Source of the DNA: Annona cherimola
Lineage: Eukaryota > Streptophyta > Magnoliopsida > Magnoliales > Annonaceae
Direction of reading: 5' to 3'
Length of the DNA stretch: 64,000 nucleotides
NCBI GenBank assembly: GCA_030490835.1
Contig: CM059971.1
Coordinates: 58,390,012 to 58,454,011, forward strand
Shown here: in pieces, positions 47,084 through 60,851 of the stretch
Layout of the letters: the number at the start of each line of letters is the position of its first letter
How positions within the stretch are numbered: position 1 is the stretch's first letter
The notes under the pieces: generated by a model
What the model saw: the letters and a program-made list of their open reading frames with translations, nothing else
The model's database searches: none
Told to the model about the DNA's origin: nothing
Position numbers and translations under genes: made by a program

Positions 47084-47926
47084 CTACCCTTCCTTTTCCG
47101 TAGGTAATGTTAGAATTGGTGCTTCTACCAGTCTTCTCTTTAGCTCTTGGAAGCTATTCTCACATTCTGATGTCCATTCATACCGAACTCCTTTCCTTGT
47201 CAGCTTTGTGAGTGGAGCTGACAATTGTGAGAATCCTTCCACAAATCTCCTATAATAGCCAGCTAATCCTAGGAAACTTCTTATTTCCATAATGCTTGTT
47301 GGCCGGGGCCATTTCATTATTGCTTCAATCTTTTGGGGGTCTACTTGTATTCCCTTCTCGGATATTATGTGACCGAGAAAGGCTATCTGTTTCAACAAAA
47401 ATTCACATTTTTTAAACTTAGCGTATAATTTCTCTCTTCGGAGAATTTCTAATACCATTCTAAGATGCTTCTCATGCTCTTTCTCATTCTTTGAATAGAT
47501 CAAGATATCATCAATGAATATTACCACAAATTGATCTAGAAATTCATGAAAAATTCTATTCATCATGTCCATAAACACAGCTGGGGCATTCGTTAGTCTA
47601 AATGGCATGACTAAGAATTCATAATGCCCATATCTTGTTCTGACTGTTGTTTTATGGATGTCCTTTAGACATATCCTCAACTGGTGGTATCCTGATTGTA
47701 AATCAATCTTAGAAAAGGTAGAAGCTTCTTTTAACTGATCAAAGAGATCATCTATCCTTGGGAGTGGATACTTATTTTTTACTGTAACTTTATTCAATTT
47801 TCTATAATCAATACAGAGTCTCAAACTCTCATCTTTTGTTCTCACAAATATAACTGGAGCTCCCCATGGTGATGCACTAGGTCTAATAAACTCTTTGTTT
47901 AACAAATCCTGAATTTGTACTTTCAA
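47084..47926 (-). pseudogene. Chromovirus reverse transcriptase, long open frame
   Basis: 280 codons without a stop. RT blocks in order: [80 protein letters not shown] (usual FGLTNAPA has R for G), catalytic [38 protein letters not shown] and [20 protein letters not shown]. Both catalytic Asp of FIDD are present, but a stop at 47927 separates it from protease, and the downstream junction is frameshifted. Confidence 0.88.
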
Positions 47927-48334
47927 TTAAGCTAATTCAGCCGGTGACATCCTATATGGGACCTTAGATACTGGGGCGGTTCCTGGAATAATTTCTATTT
48001 TTATATCTATCTCCCTTTCCGGTGGTAAATTACATAATTCCTTTGGAAAAATATCTGAAAATTCTTTTACCACTGGAATTTTCTCTGTGGATACCTCATT
48101 GCCTGTTATTATATTTAAAGAGATTAGATAGGCAATACACTGTTGGCGAATTAGCTTCGCTGCTTTCATAGCTGATACAAATCTTGTTGTGTCTTCTGGT
48201 TGTCCTATCCTACTGATCTCTATCCTTTCCCTTGGTGCTTCAAATTGTACCTTTTTATTTCTACAGTCAATTGTTACACCCCAATGACTTAGCCAATCCA
48301 TCCCTAGTATGACATCAAACTCTGTCATTGGCAA
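47927..48334 (-). pseudogene. Chromovirus protease C-terminus and protease/RT linker
   Basis: Open frame with FDVILGMDWLSHWGVTIDC, the retropepsin C-terminal segment, and then VVKEFSDIFPKELCNLPPER and VSKVPYRMSPAELA, the start of RT. It ends at a single nonsense codon (probable Glu to TAA) immediately before LKVQIQDLL of RT; the frame is otherwise continuous. Confidence 0.8.
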
Positions 48335-48361
48335 TAGGATAAGATCTGCTTCTAATATTTT

Positions 48362-48796
48362 TTATCCCATCCTGATAGGGCATCCTTTACATACTTGATT
48401 TATGCTTGCCAATCTATATACTGGGGATTCTACATTTATGGTACTACTAGTTTCTTCTACCCGGAGTGCGTGTGTGGTTACGAATTGGTATAATATAAAT
48501 GAATGTGTAGCTCCAGAGTCAAATAAGGCTACTGCGGGTTTTTCTAAAATGTAAATCATACCTGTAACCACTTTCTCCTTAATCTCCTGTGATTCTGTTC
48601 TGGTGAGGGCCTGAACACGCACTGGGTTAGTAGCAGTACCAGGCTGATTGGTGATGGCGGGGACCTTTTGCTGAGCCGGCCTTCCTCGGGCTGGTGCTTC
48701 TTGTGGCTTATTTGGACAATTGGGTGTAATTTGCCCAACTTGACCACAGATGAAGCATTTTACTACCCTGACTTTAGCATACTTCGTAATTGACAT
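48362..48796 (-). pseudogene. Chromovirus gag zinc knuckle and protease active site
   Basis: CFICGQVGQITPNC is a CCHC knuckle with Gln in place of His. Then a Pro/Gln-rich linker and VALFDSGATHSFI, the aspartic protease active site with the catalytic Asp present. The preceding gag sequence is missing: LYQG, stop, MSITKYAK runs directly into the knuckle, so roughly 100 codons of gag are deleted here. Confidence 0.75.
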
Positions 48797-49480
48797 TCAG
48801 CCTTGGTAGAGTTTCTCAAATTCTATTACCTTCTGGCTCTGTAGCCCTATAGGGAGATATTCCTTGTTGAACTCTTCTAGAAATTCATGCCACGTGACTT
48901 GTTCAGGGTGTGGCATGGTGACCATCAGAGTCTCCCACCATTCATAGGCGTCTTTTACTAGTAGGTGGGTGGCACGTAGCATTTTTTGGTGATCGTTGCG
49001 AGGCGATATTCTAAATATCTTCTTTATCTCTGTGATCCATTGCTCTACAATGAGGGGATTTGGTTCTCTTGCAAACTTAGGCGGGTGCTGGTCAAGGAAA
49101 GAGTTGATGACTTTCATGTCATCTTCCAGGAAGCTATCCTCCCTACCTCTTGATGTTCCGGGGTTAGTCAAGGAGCCTGGTTTTTTCCTATTTTCTCCTT
49201 GTGGTGGGGCCTACTGGTCCCATAAATCTTGTAGCATCCCAACAGTTTGGATTGTCAATTGTTGCATAGCCTTTTCTATGGCTGTACCTACCCTTTCTTC
49301 TATATTAATCTCAGTTTGAGGTTTAGAATTATCTTCTCATATTTGGCGGGTCCTTAAGGACTGTTCTTCCGATTCCGTCCTACTTGTTCTCTTACTAGCC
49401 TCGCCTCTGGTTTGATCGACAAATTCTTCTATCGGGGCCTTTCCTTTATTAGTCTTGGCTCCAACTCTAGTGACTAGCAT
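48797..49480 (-). pseudogene. Chromovirus gag N-terminal and capsid region, broken
   Basis: Begins at MLVTRVGAKTNKGKAPIEEF (49480), passes two in-frame stops, then the capsid core FLDQHPPKFAREPNPLIVEQ, KMLRATHLLVKDAYEWWETL and TWHEFLEEFNKEYLP, a standard chromovirus gag pattern. All pieces share one frame; it ends at a TGA at 48797. Confidence 0.75.
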
Positions 49481-49747
49481 TTTCAACTTCTTTAGGCATA
49501 AAATTTTCATTAGTATCAATGTCTATCACATCACAACACATTTAGTCATATATAAAATTCAAACATATTTTTACATGATCATTTAATTCATATATATTTC
49601 ACACATTTCATTAATAGTTAGTAAAAACTTATATATATAATATTAAGCCTTTGTACATAGATTATCTAAGCCTTATGTACTTGTTTCAGTAATATTTACA
49701 TGTTTATATTTACAAAAAAAATTTGTGCCCCCTGATCCCTGCCTCCT
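49481..49747 (-). other. AT-rich spacer between the extra ORF and gag, possible intron
   Basis: About 230 bp of AT-rich DNA, very unlike the GC-richer coding DNA on both sides. In minus orientation it opens with GTAAATATAA shortly after the extra ORF stop (donor-like) and ends before gag. An intron or a plain spacer are both possible. Confidence 0.35.
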
Positions 49748-50576
49748 TTAGCGGCCTCTTCTCCTTGACTTTAGGAATCTCCTAAGGCTAAAAGGTACCT
49801 GGGTGGGTTCTTCAGTCACCGTACTGGTATCAGACCCGTCTCGGGGTGCTGGATTCTCATCTTCTCTTTCTCTCTCAGAAGAACCACTATCACTGTCTGA
49901 CCACTCCATTGGATCGTCGTCGTCATTATCTGGTGCAGGTGGGGCTGGTACAGGTGGAACTGGGGCAGGTGGGGAAACGGGATATTCTACCATCCTGAGG
50001 ATAATTTCCCCTGGTTGCTTAGGTGGAGATTGCTCCATTACTCTTGCTCCTCTAGCCAGGGCATCACATCATTCTATGGCAGCCTCTGTCTCTCTTCGGT
50101 CCACTTAGGCCCCATGGAGCCCCAAAGCGGAACTGAATAAATCCTCCCTCGGACAGATACCACGGTCCCCTGTCAGGTGGGACTGGCCTAACCTTTCTAT
50201 TCCAATAATATTCTAAGTGACTTTTTGTAAACCAGTCTGTGACCACGAAGGGTCCGGGTGAGGGACTAGCTGGGGTATATTCAGGAGAATCTGGGGCTAC
50301 TGATGCTTTATTAGAGGGTTTTCCTAGGTGGAGTTCTGGTCGAATGGGAAACCCGGGTGGATGTCTGGGAAAGAATGTAGGTCCTGAAGGTCTTTGGGCT
50401 TCTGGATTGATAATGTATGATAGAGGCAGATCCTGATAGTTTGTGGGTACTGGGCGCCTAATAACTAGACCCTGTTGAGACGCCAACCATCTATCGATTC
50501 TTTCCCGTACCCGTTCTCTCTCTTGCTCCTCCTCCATCTCCCTTGCACTTAGAGCAATCTTTCCTTTGTTTGCCAT
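49748..50576 (-). pseudogene. Extra ORF upstream of gag, unrecognised protein
   Basis: About 275 codons between the primer site and gag. The first part (50064-50576) starts MANKGKIALSAREMEEEQER with a charged helix, then a Pro-rich middle (TFFPRHPPGFPIRPELHLGK) and an aromatic segment (YYWNRKVRPVPPDRGPWYLS). A one-base frameshift near 50100 and a TGA lead into the second part (ending 49748): a Pro/Ala run, a very acidic Ser-rich stretch (DNDDDDPMEWSDSDSGSSER) and an Arg-rich tail (SLRRFLKSRRRGR). Its base composition is clearly coding-like. I recognise no family; additional ORFs are known in some plant Ty3/gypsy lineages (notably Tat), but I cannot link this one to them. Confidence 0.6.
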
Positions 50577-50676
50577 CTACATATGAATCATTAATAATAA
50601 ATTATTTATCAAAATCATGAATTCATGTACCTTAGTTTGATCATTTCTATCCTTTCTTTCTATTTTATCAATCCAT
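50577..50676 (-). other. Chromovirus 5' leader
   Basis: About 100 bp between primer site and the extra ORF start; no other feature. Confidence 0.5.
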
Positions 50677-50688
50677 GCTCTGATACCA
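50677..50688 (-). other. Primer binding site of the chromovirus
   Basis: Minus strand TGGTATCAGAGC, an exact match to the site complementary to initiator tRNA-Met, five bases from the 5' LTR. Start point of minus-strand DNA synthesis. Confidence 0.9.
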
Positions 50689-50693
50689 CCCTC

Positions 50694-53600
50694 TATGGCA
50701 CCCCAAATTTGGGGCTCCACATGGTCCTTACTCAGGGGTCGAAAAGGGTTGGTAAACGTGATTCAGGATTGTTGCCCTGATCACACGATAGATTTTTTTA
50801 TATACGTGTCTATCATCTATATATATGTATAACAACAATACATAAATAAACATTTTCATTCATCCAACTTGGAAAACATTTCTCATATCAGAGTCATAAC
50901 AAAATTTTATTTACATAAAGGTTATCATATACATCATTTACATAAAATTCTTCATATTCACGTGTCGTCTTCATCGTCATCACCTGTCTATTATTTTTTT
51001 TAAAAAAAAACATGGGTGAGTAAAGATACTCAGTAAGCAAGCCATACATAAAATTTCAATCTTTTTTTCATGTAATGAGAAATGCCATGCATCCATGGCA
51101 TTCATGATATTTCTTTGGACGAGACGCTAACTAGGCGCCCATCCCATTCATGCTCCCATCTCAGGGAGGTCGCCGCCGGCCTGGGCCTGTATAAGCGACT
51201 TGGCGATAGTGAGGGGACATCCGGTACGCTTACTACCTCAGCTATGGCCTAATCCTCGTGCAACATGATAATTCACATACATATGCCGGCATGATATTTA
51301 TAAATCATAAACATTTTACAAAAGCATTTAACAAGCAATTAGCAATCATTTCATGTAAAGCATTATAGGAATGGTCATCCTGAAATATAATTCATAAAAC
51401 ATGTAAGCAAATAATTTGTAATCATTTAGAAACATTTTAGAAAGCATATAACTTGCTTACCTGTGTGGTTAACTTGTATCTTCCACTTTTTCCTTTTCTT
51501 TTCCTATACAAATGAAAATGACCATTTCTTTATAATATTCTATGCTTATATATCTTATAAACTTATGTTATTTTTCTAACCCGTGAGTGTTCCATCTCAT
51601 ACAATTATTTGTAATCGCCTTTACGTTTTTGACTAATACTACCCTCTTTATCCTTGTTTTGTTGAACTTATTTCAAGGTCTAACTTAACTATTTCTTTAT
51701 AATAATTTGTTCTCTAGTCCACTTTATTTGCATGTCCATCACATCATAATTTCAAATATTTAATTAATAATAAATAAATTATATATATTTTTTAATTTTA
51801 ATTAATTAATCTTTATTTATGCTGACTCAATTTATAAAGTGTCAAATTACGTTGAATCAATACTAATTCAGCAAAACAATTATAATAGTTTCTAATCATA
51901 TAATTTCTGAATAAAATCATAATCCATGATTAATCGATGTAAATTCTGCCTAAGTCATAAATGATTGTCCATGTAATTAACGTTTTTTATAATATCTAAA
52001 TGAAGTTTCTGAAACGATTGAATATCGAATGGCCTATACATAAACCTATACTAACGTCCAGTAGGTTAATTTAGACTTTTAATAATTAGTATATAACATC
52101 TGTATGGACGTTAATTCCAATGGAGGAAATAAACATTTTTGAAAAATTTATAAATCATGAAGTTATAGCCATTGATTTTAACGGTACTTATGTATCTAGA
52201 AATTTATTTAACATATTTGATTAATTGAACAAATTCCAAATCTGAAATAGGTTGAGGATCAGCATAATATAGAAGTTTTGAAAATATGAGATCAAACTAA
52301 AAATATCATATATTCAGAAAGTTAAGTTTACATTCAGCAGATTATGACTTTAAAATAAAAATAGCATATTATAATAATGTCCAGCAGATTGCTTGAAAAA
52401 TATCAAAATGATATATATATATCATATCAACGTCCAGGGGTTAAAAAAAATTTAAATAACAATACAATATCAATGTCCAGCAGAATTTAAAAGTGATTTA
52501 AAATTATGACAACAATATAACATTAATGTTCTGCAGGATCTTAGAATTTAAAACATTATTACATATACAAATCATATCAATAGTCGAGCAGGATTAAATA
52601 AAATTTCTGAAATATTTAAACAGCACTTATGTATCCAGAAATTTATTTAGCACATTTGATTAGTTGGACAATTTCAAAAAAAAATTAACGACCATCATGA
52701 TATTAAAAGTAAAAGTTCTGAAAGTATGAAATCAAATTAAAATATCATATGTTCAGGAAGTTGAATCCACGTTCAGCTTATAGGAAAAATTAATGCTCAG
52801 CAGTATTGTTTTAAAAAAATTAAAACAGTATCTATATAAATCATATCAACGTTCATCAGCTTGAAAATTTTAAAACTTTTAAAATGTTAAATAGCCGAGC
52901 AGCATTTCCGGAAATGAGGAAATGAAATAAATAAAAAACTGTACCTCAATGAATGTTGTATGTTTAAGTGTTGTTGCTCCTCTACACCTATTTGCCCATT
53001 GCTGAAAATTTCAGCAAAATGCCCAGAAATGCCTATCTTACAGATAACTGTTAATGGTTTACTATGGTTAAAATTAAATTTAACCCATGGTGACCGTTTA
53101 ACAGATATACAGGTATTGTTCATTTGTTTCATTCTACGTCGATATGTTACATCTGCTACTTACGTGTTTCTCTTTATTATATATATATATTATCAATTAT
53201 CTACCTGTCCATGCACCGTCCATATGCTGTCCATGTTGCCAAGTCAATTCATACATCTCCAGCGAGCTGTCTCCTTCGTTACTTATTATTATCAATATAT
53301 TTACATTTACATATTATAGATTTCCAAAAATCCAGCTTAAAAGTTATACTCATAAATTTTTTTATTAATATATATATATAATTGTTCACAAAATGCACCT
53401 TTCGGAATTTTGAAATTTTTTTTAATTTTAATTAATTAATTCGTGTTTTGGCATAAAATCTCTTTTGAAAATTATAAAGATGTTTTTTCTAAAATTTAAT
53501 CCCTTCATTAAATTGGGCATATTAATTTAAGCTTACTCATAGAATTTCATCTAAATTGGAGTTGAGTATATATTTTAATTTAATTATGCAATATATGATA

Positions 53601-53853
53601 GAAAATGGGCACATATATGTCTCCACAAAATTGACATACATTTCAAATATAAATTTCGAAATTTCATAATTATTTTAAATAATTTTTTATAACCCATCTT
53701 CTAAGTAAAATGCGATAATTTAATCATCCATAAAATTTCCAAGTCAATTTAACCTTCTAATTTTATTTATTAAAATTCATACATGGAAATTTACTATACA
53801 TTTCTCACAATTTCTAATTCCATTTTCTAGGTGTACATATATGGGGTTTTACA
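50694..53853 (-). repeat. Chromovirus 5' LTR (right)
   Basis: 3160 bp, aligning end to end with 41986-45159. Outer terminus TTTTACA (TGTAAAACCCC in sense orientation); inner terminus TATGGCACC. Differences are scattered substitutions and small indels, for example in AT microsatellites. Confidence 0.9.
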
Positions 53854-53858
53854 AAGTC
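53854..53858. repeat. Chromovirus target duplication, right copy
   Basis: AAGTC, partner of AAGTT at 41981-41985. Confidence 0.7.
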
Positions 53859-54600
53859 GCACTTGGAATCAATTTCGGGAGCGACTTCGACCTTCAGCTT
53901 CCAACTCGAGTTTTAGGTCGACTTGGTCTCAGACTTGACCCAAGTCGCAGGTGGAATCGAATTTTGATGCAACTTCACCAATCATATGTCTAGTTGGGAA
54001 CTTTAACACTTTGCTTATGATCTACTTGTTGTGCATGACCTTCCTTTCTTCTCTTTTTGAATGCTTGGATCCTCATTTGGTTTTATATGCCTTGATATAT
54101 ATCATGATGCTTGGGTTATAAAATACCTTGGTCCCAACGGAAACTTCTTCAATGGCCTTGACTCAAGGTTATCATTGTCTCTTGATTTTGACTTCCATCT
54201 TCTAATAAGGAGTTTTTAGAAGCAATATGATGTTGCTCTATACTTAAGTCGCTGGCTTGAGTCGACTCAGAGTACAACTTCACCAAAGTCGAATACTGGG
54301 GTCGACTTGAGATGCAACTTCACCTAAGTTGCATGATGGAGTGGATTTGATGCGCGACTTAAATCTGACATTTTCAAAGTCTGTAACCGAGGCTCAACCA
54401 AGTCGCAGGTGGAGTCGACTTGGTGTTGCGACTTCACCTAAGTCGCAAGCGGAGTCGACTTTGGTTGCGACTTTGTTTGCCTCGGAGTTCCAATTTAAGC
54501 GCTATCAATTTTTGGATGTTTGAAGTCGATCATAGAGTCGACTTCCGTATCGACTTGACCTAAGTCGATACCTGAGTCGACTTGGCATGCGACTTGACCT
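53854..54600. repeat. AAGTCG/GTCGAC dyad repeat arrays, LTR copy C
   Basis: Two clusters (53854-53965 and 54240-54600) of the same dyad units as in copy A, for example CCAAGTCGCAGGTGGAGTCG and CTAAGTCGCAAGCGGAGTCG. Diverged units keep the GTCGAC centre most often. Confidence 0.8.
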
Positions 54601-54732
54601 ACAATCCTTTTGATCTTTGATTATATAAACCTTGGCATCGCTTAGCAACCACATTACTACTTAAATAATTCTCAAATTGAGTTGTTAATCATCAAAACAT
54701 GGATTGTGCTTAATTTGCCTTAAATTCCAACA
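53859..54732 (-). mobile_element. SIRE/Maximus-like copia LTR, copy C, part 2
   Basis: Continues the LTR interrupted at 41985, with dyad arrays and the final block TTGTTAATCATCAAAACATGG shared with copy A, ending TTCCAACA at 54732, right beside a polypurine tract. Confidence 0.85.
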
Positions 54733-54746
54733 ATCTCCCCCTTTTT
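54733..54746 (-). other. Polypurine tract of the copia element
   Basis: Minus strand CAAAAAGGGGGAGAT immediately before TGTTGGAATTT, the AAAGGGGGAGATTGTTGG junction typical of SIRE/Maximus-like copia elements. This fixes copy C as a 3' LTR in minus orientation. Confidence 0.8.
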
Positions 54747-57710
<2,964 letters not shown>

Positions 57711-58260
57711 ATTCTGAGTATCACATCACCCAAGTCATATATGGAGTCAACTTAGGATGCGACTTCACTCATCATACTGGAGATAAATTCTTCAAGTCTT
57801 CACTCATTTTTCTAAGTCGCATGTTCAAGGTCGACCTCAGGTTCTACTTCACCCACATTGCATGTGAAGCTGATTTGGGATGAAACTTTAATTGACATAT
57901 TGTAGTCAAAGGGATTTTTGGAGCCATAATGGTCTCGAAGTCATATCTAGAGTCTACTTCACCAAAATCATAAATGAAGTCTGCCTGAGGTGTGACTTCA
58001 ATTGTAGAACTCCCCCCCTTAGAATTTTTAGTTCAAAAATGCATCTGAAGTCAATTATGGAGTCAACTTGGGTTGTCACTTGACCCAAGTTGTTCTTGGA
58101 GTCAACTTGATTATGTAACTTCAGCAACTTATGTTTGGGATTTGGAATTCTAAGTTCTCTATCATACCTAACAATCATTAATAGTCTTTAACTTCTCAAA
58201 TTGATTGTTAATCATTAAAACTCAAATCTTGATTTATAATTTATACTAGTTGAATTCATA
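57711..58260 (-). mobile_element. SIRE/Maximus-like copia LTR, copy D, truncated
   Basis: Has decayed dyad repeats (CCCAAGTCATATATGGAGTC, TGACCCAAGTTG, GCGACTTCAC) and the distal LTR block CTCAAATTGATTGTTAATCAT, ending about 58260. It lacks the first half of the LTR. Same orientation as copy C, so it may be the remnant 5' LTR of that element. Confidence 0.6.
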
Positions 58261-59100
58261 ATTAGCATCATTTATTTGCAATGGGGCTGAATGCTCATCT
58301 TAGCCTCCACCATCTCATTTGTGCAAGTCTTGCTTTTTTTTTCAAGAGGACCCTGCTCACCCTCCATGAAACCATCTCTTGGTTGGACTATTTGGTACAA
58401 ATCCTGTGGGACATTTTTTATATATAGAAGTGTTAGTTCCTCTTGCTAATCTCTTCCATTTTTCATTAGTTTTCTTACTAGCCCCCCAGGAGATTGATGC
58501 CTAGAGTAGGATGCAATTGAAGTATCCACGTCTAACTGATGATCTAAGGTACCATGAAGCCAACTATCACTTCTGTGATGACCTCATGTTTTAGGTCCAG
58601 GCCTACTGTTTGTATCTTACCCATGCCTAGTCCCACTTTTCCATTGGTGACCTACTATATGCTACTTAGGAGATCATCCTTATGCACTATTAGTGAGTTG
58701 GGATATCTTGTGCACCCGTCTACTCTTGCTTTGGATTCTTTGCGATGTTCTTAAGTGTATAAATTGCAAATGGAAGCTGGCTAATATGACAACTATCTTA
58801 GTTGTCTCTCCTCTTCATTAACTCCTTGTATTAAATGTATGGGCAGAGAGGTTTGCATCCTTTGTAGTAATTGGAAGGCTGCTTCATAGAAGTAAACATC
58901 CCTACTCTAAGCTGTTAATAATTTTCTGAGAAACTGAGGATGAACTTAGTTAGATATTTTCACTCATCGTATGACTTTCCCTTCCTATTAAGCATGCTCT
59001 GCTTTCGTTCTTTACTCCTATTAGAACTGTTGTCCTCTATTTGCAAGAGAGGAAGATTACGAATCCTCAATTAGGATCTGTGATTGCTTGATGTTCTGTT
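58261..59100. other. Intergenic or LINE-derived, not resolved
   Basis: Less AT-rich than the surroundings, lies downstream of the minus-strand LINE ORF1, so it may be LINE-derived. I could not identify endonuclease or RT motifs. The short open frame at 58554-58754 (plus) has no support. Confidence 0.3.
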
Positions 59101-59107
59101 TGTCTAG

Positions 59108-60290
59108 TTAATGATTCCTCAAGCTACAAAGATTACATGGATTAGTGAATCCGAGACTATACACCATGCCACCAATGCTAACATCCCCTCGCATAGTAGG
59201 ACAACCATCCCTAGTATTTGTTGAAGCAAAATAATCTTTCCATTCAATTGAAAGAGTCATCCTATCATCCGTCCAGGTGAAATTCCTCACTAGGCCCACA
59301 TGAATCCGTTCATTGGACACCACTTTCGATTCTGCAATTGAGGCTTTGTCCCTAAGGTATTTCCTGAGCTCCGCTTTTTTGCTCCTACTTAGATCATCTT
59401 CCAACCCCACCACTCTAGTAACCACCTGTAGCTAACACCCGTATGGCATATCCACCTTGGCTGTGTCCCTATTCTCTCAAATTCACTACAATCTTTAGAA
59501 GGAGGCCCATGACCACAACAAAATAGCAAAAAATGGGAAGTTTTTCATATTGAAAAATAGACTTAGCTCCTATTTTACGAGACAATTTTGATGAAGATAC
59601 CTCTCTTGAGAGGTTCTCAAACATCCACTAACACTTTCGATTTAAGAATTGAATACAACAATATCACCTTTGAATGCTCTTCAAATGACTAACAAATCAT
59701 TATTCCCACATACCAAGAACGGGCACCCACTTACATGATGCCAAAGTGGTGTCTTGACCATTGAAATGCTAGTAGGATCGATAAGGGAAATAATGTCAAC
59801 AAGGAGGATAAGTTGTCATTCAAAAGCCATGGACATCTAGCCATAATCCTGCATTTGTCCTCATCCCTTAAAAATTATATTATATATAAGTTCTCCCCAA
59901 GTTCAGTAAAGTGGAAAGGGCCCTTCTTTCTCCACATCCATTTCAGTGACGTTTGGACTTCTCCTTGTTATAGGATTTACTTGCCCAAGTAGAACATAAG
60001 ACTAAAGTTGTGTTACCAGCGTCAATCTAAAAGATAGATTCATTGGTTAATGACAATGTCTAGAGCTCATCTAGAAGGAAGTTATCCATGTGGGTGGGCA
60101 TACCTTCGTTCTGAAAATATCAACAACTCTCTTCTATTTCTTTAGTTTTTTGTCTCCTCAACTCTGGTTGAAAGCCTAAGTCTACCTCCCCCATTGAATT
60201 GAAAATCGATTTTCTTGTCCTCAGTAAAAAAAAACCATAATCTCCTCCACCCTATCTTAAGCACAAAAAAATTGCTTGTTATGACAAATG
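59108..60290 (-). pseudogene. LINE (plant L1-type) ORF1 remnant
   Basis: Minus strand, in order: MDNFLLDEL (stop) TLSLTNES, IDAGNTTLVLCSTWASKSYN (parallel to the intact stretch at 62845), RIMARCPWLLNDN, IDPTSISMVKTPLW and KTPLWHH (DUF4283-type domain), YEKLPIFCYFCCGHG and PPSKDC (zinc knuckle), and a charged C-terminal open frame (59108-59425). The order and motifs are those of the nucleic-acid-binding ORF1 of plant L1 LINEs. Broken by many stops and frameshifts. The 59108-59425 frame itself is not a recognised domain. Confidence 0.65.
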
Positions 60291-60851
60291 TGGGAGAGGG
60301 ACTTCTCAATCATTAAAGAGTTCAGAATAAAATGTATTTGTTTATAGGAATTTTTGCAAATATGCCTACAATATTTGATTAATATTGCATCTATGTCCTT
60401 AAGTTTACTGATATTGCAAATATGCCAACAAAGATTTTAGAATACATTTTTAATGAAATAAATGATAGTATGGATAAAGATGTACCAAGCAATACACAAG
60501 TCCTAATAGAAAATTATGCAATATTCATCTCCAAGTATCTAATTCATGTTAATACTTAGATGACTAAGTGGTTGACATGAGTATATATAAGATGTATGGA
60601 TTAGAGATTCTAAATTTGAAATTAGGTTAAGACATTTATCTCTCCCTAAGAGTGCATTCTTTACGAGTCCTTTCCATGACTTGCAATTGAGAGGTGATTT
60701 TACGAGGTTTTAGACCAAAATCGCTAGCAGCGCTTGTAGAGGTAATTTGGCAGACTATTGGGCAATGTGGAGTTTTGAAACTTGAAGAAGACTTGAAGCA
60801 GATTTTAGGGGCAAAATTTGGGGAATAGGGTACGAGGCATGATTCACTCAC
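60291..60851. other. Intergenic, nothing recognised
   Basis: Would be the 5' flank of the minus-strand LINE ORF1. A 73-codon minus open frame at 60636-60857 (CPIVCQITSTSAASDFG) is unrecognised and probably not a gene. Confidence 0.35.

Larger units (their letters stand above)
41986..53853 (-). mobile_element. Ty3/gypsy chromovirus (Tekay/Del-like), nested in copia LTR
   Basis: Full-length but inactive element of 11,868 bp: LTRs 41986-45159 and 50694-53853, polypurine tract beside the left LTR, primer site beside the right LTR, and minus-strand order extra ORF, gag, protease, RT, RNase H, integrase, chromodomain-like tail. The RT and integrase sequences and the C-terminal motif KYVADPTHVL ... 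ETEATWELREEVEKKY place it with chromodomain-bearing plant Ty3/gypsy, most like Tekay/Del. Every gene has nonsense codons, frameshifts or deletions. The long LTRs remain very similar, so the insertion is fairly recent relative to its neighbours. Confidence 0.9.

Noticed and set aside
49803..50108. Plus-strand open frame with Gly/Ala-rich residues opposite the extra ORF
   Set aside because: It is antisense to the acidic/Pro-rich part of the extra ORF, and all neighbours in the element are on the minus strand.
58554..58754. Plus-strand open frame in less AT-rich DNA
   Set aside because: No motif, no splice context, and it lies in probable LINE-derived sequence.
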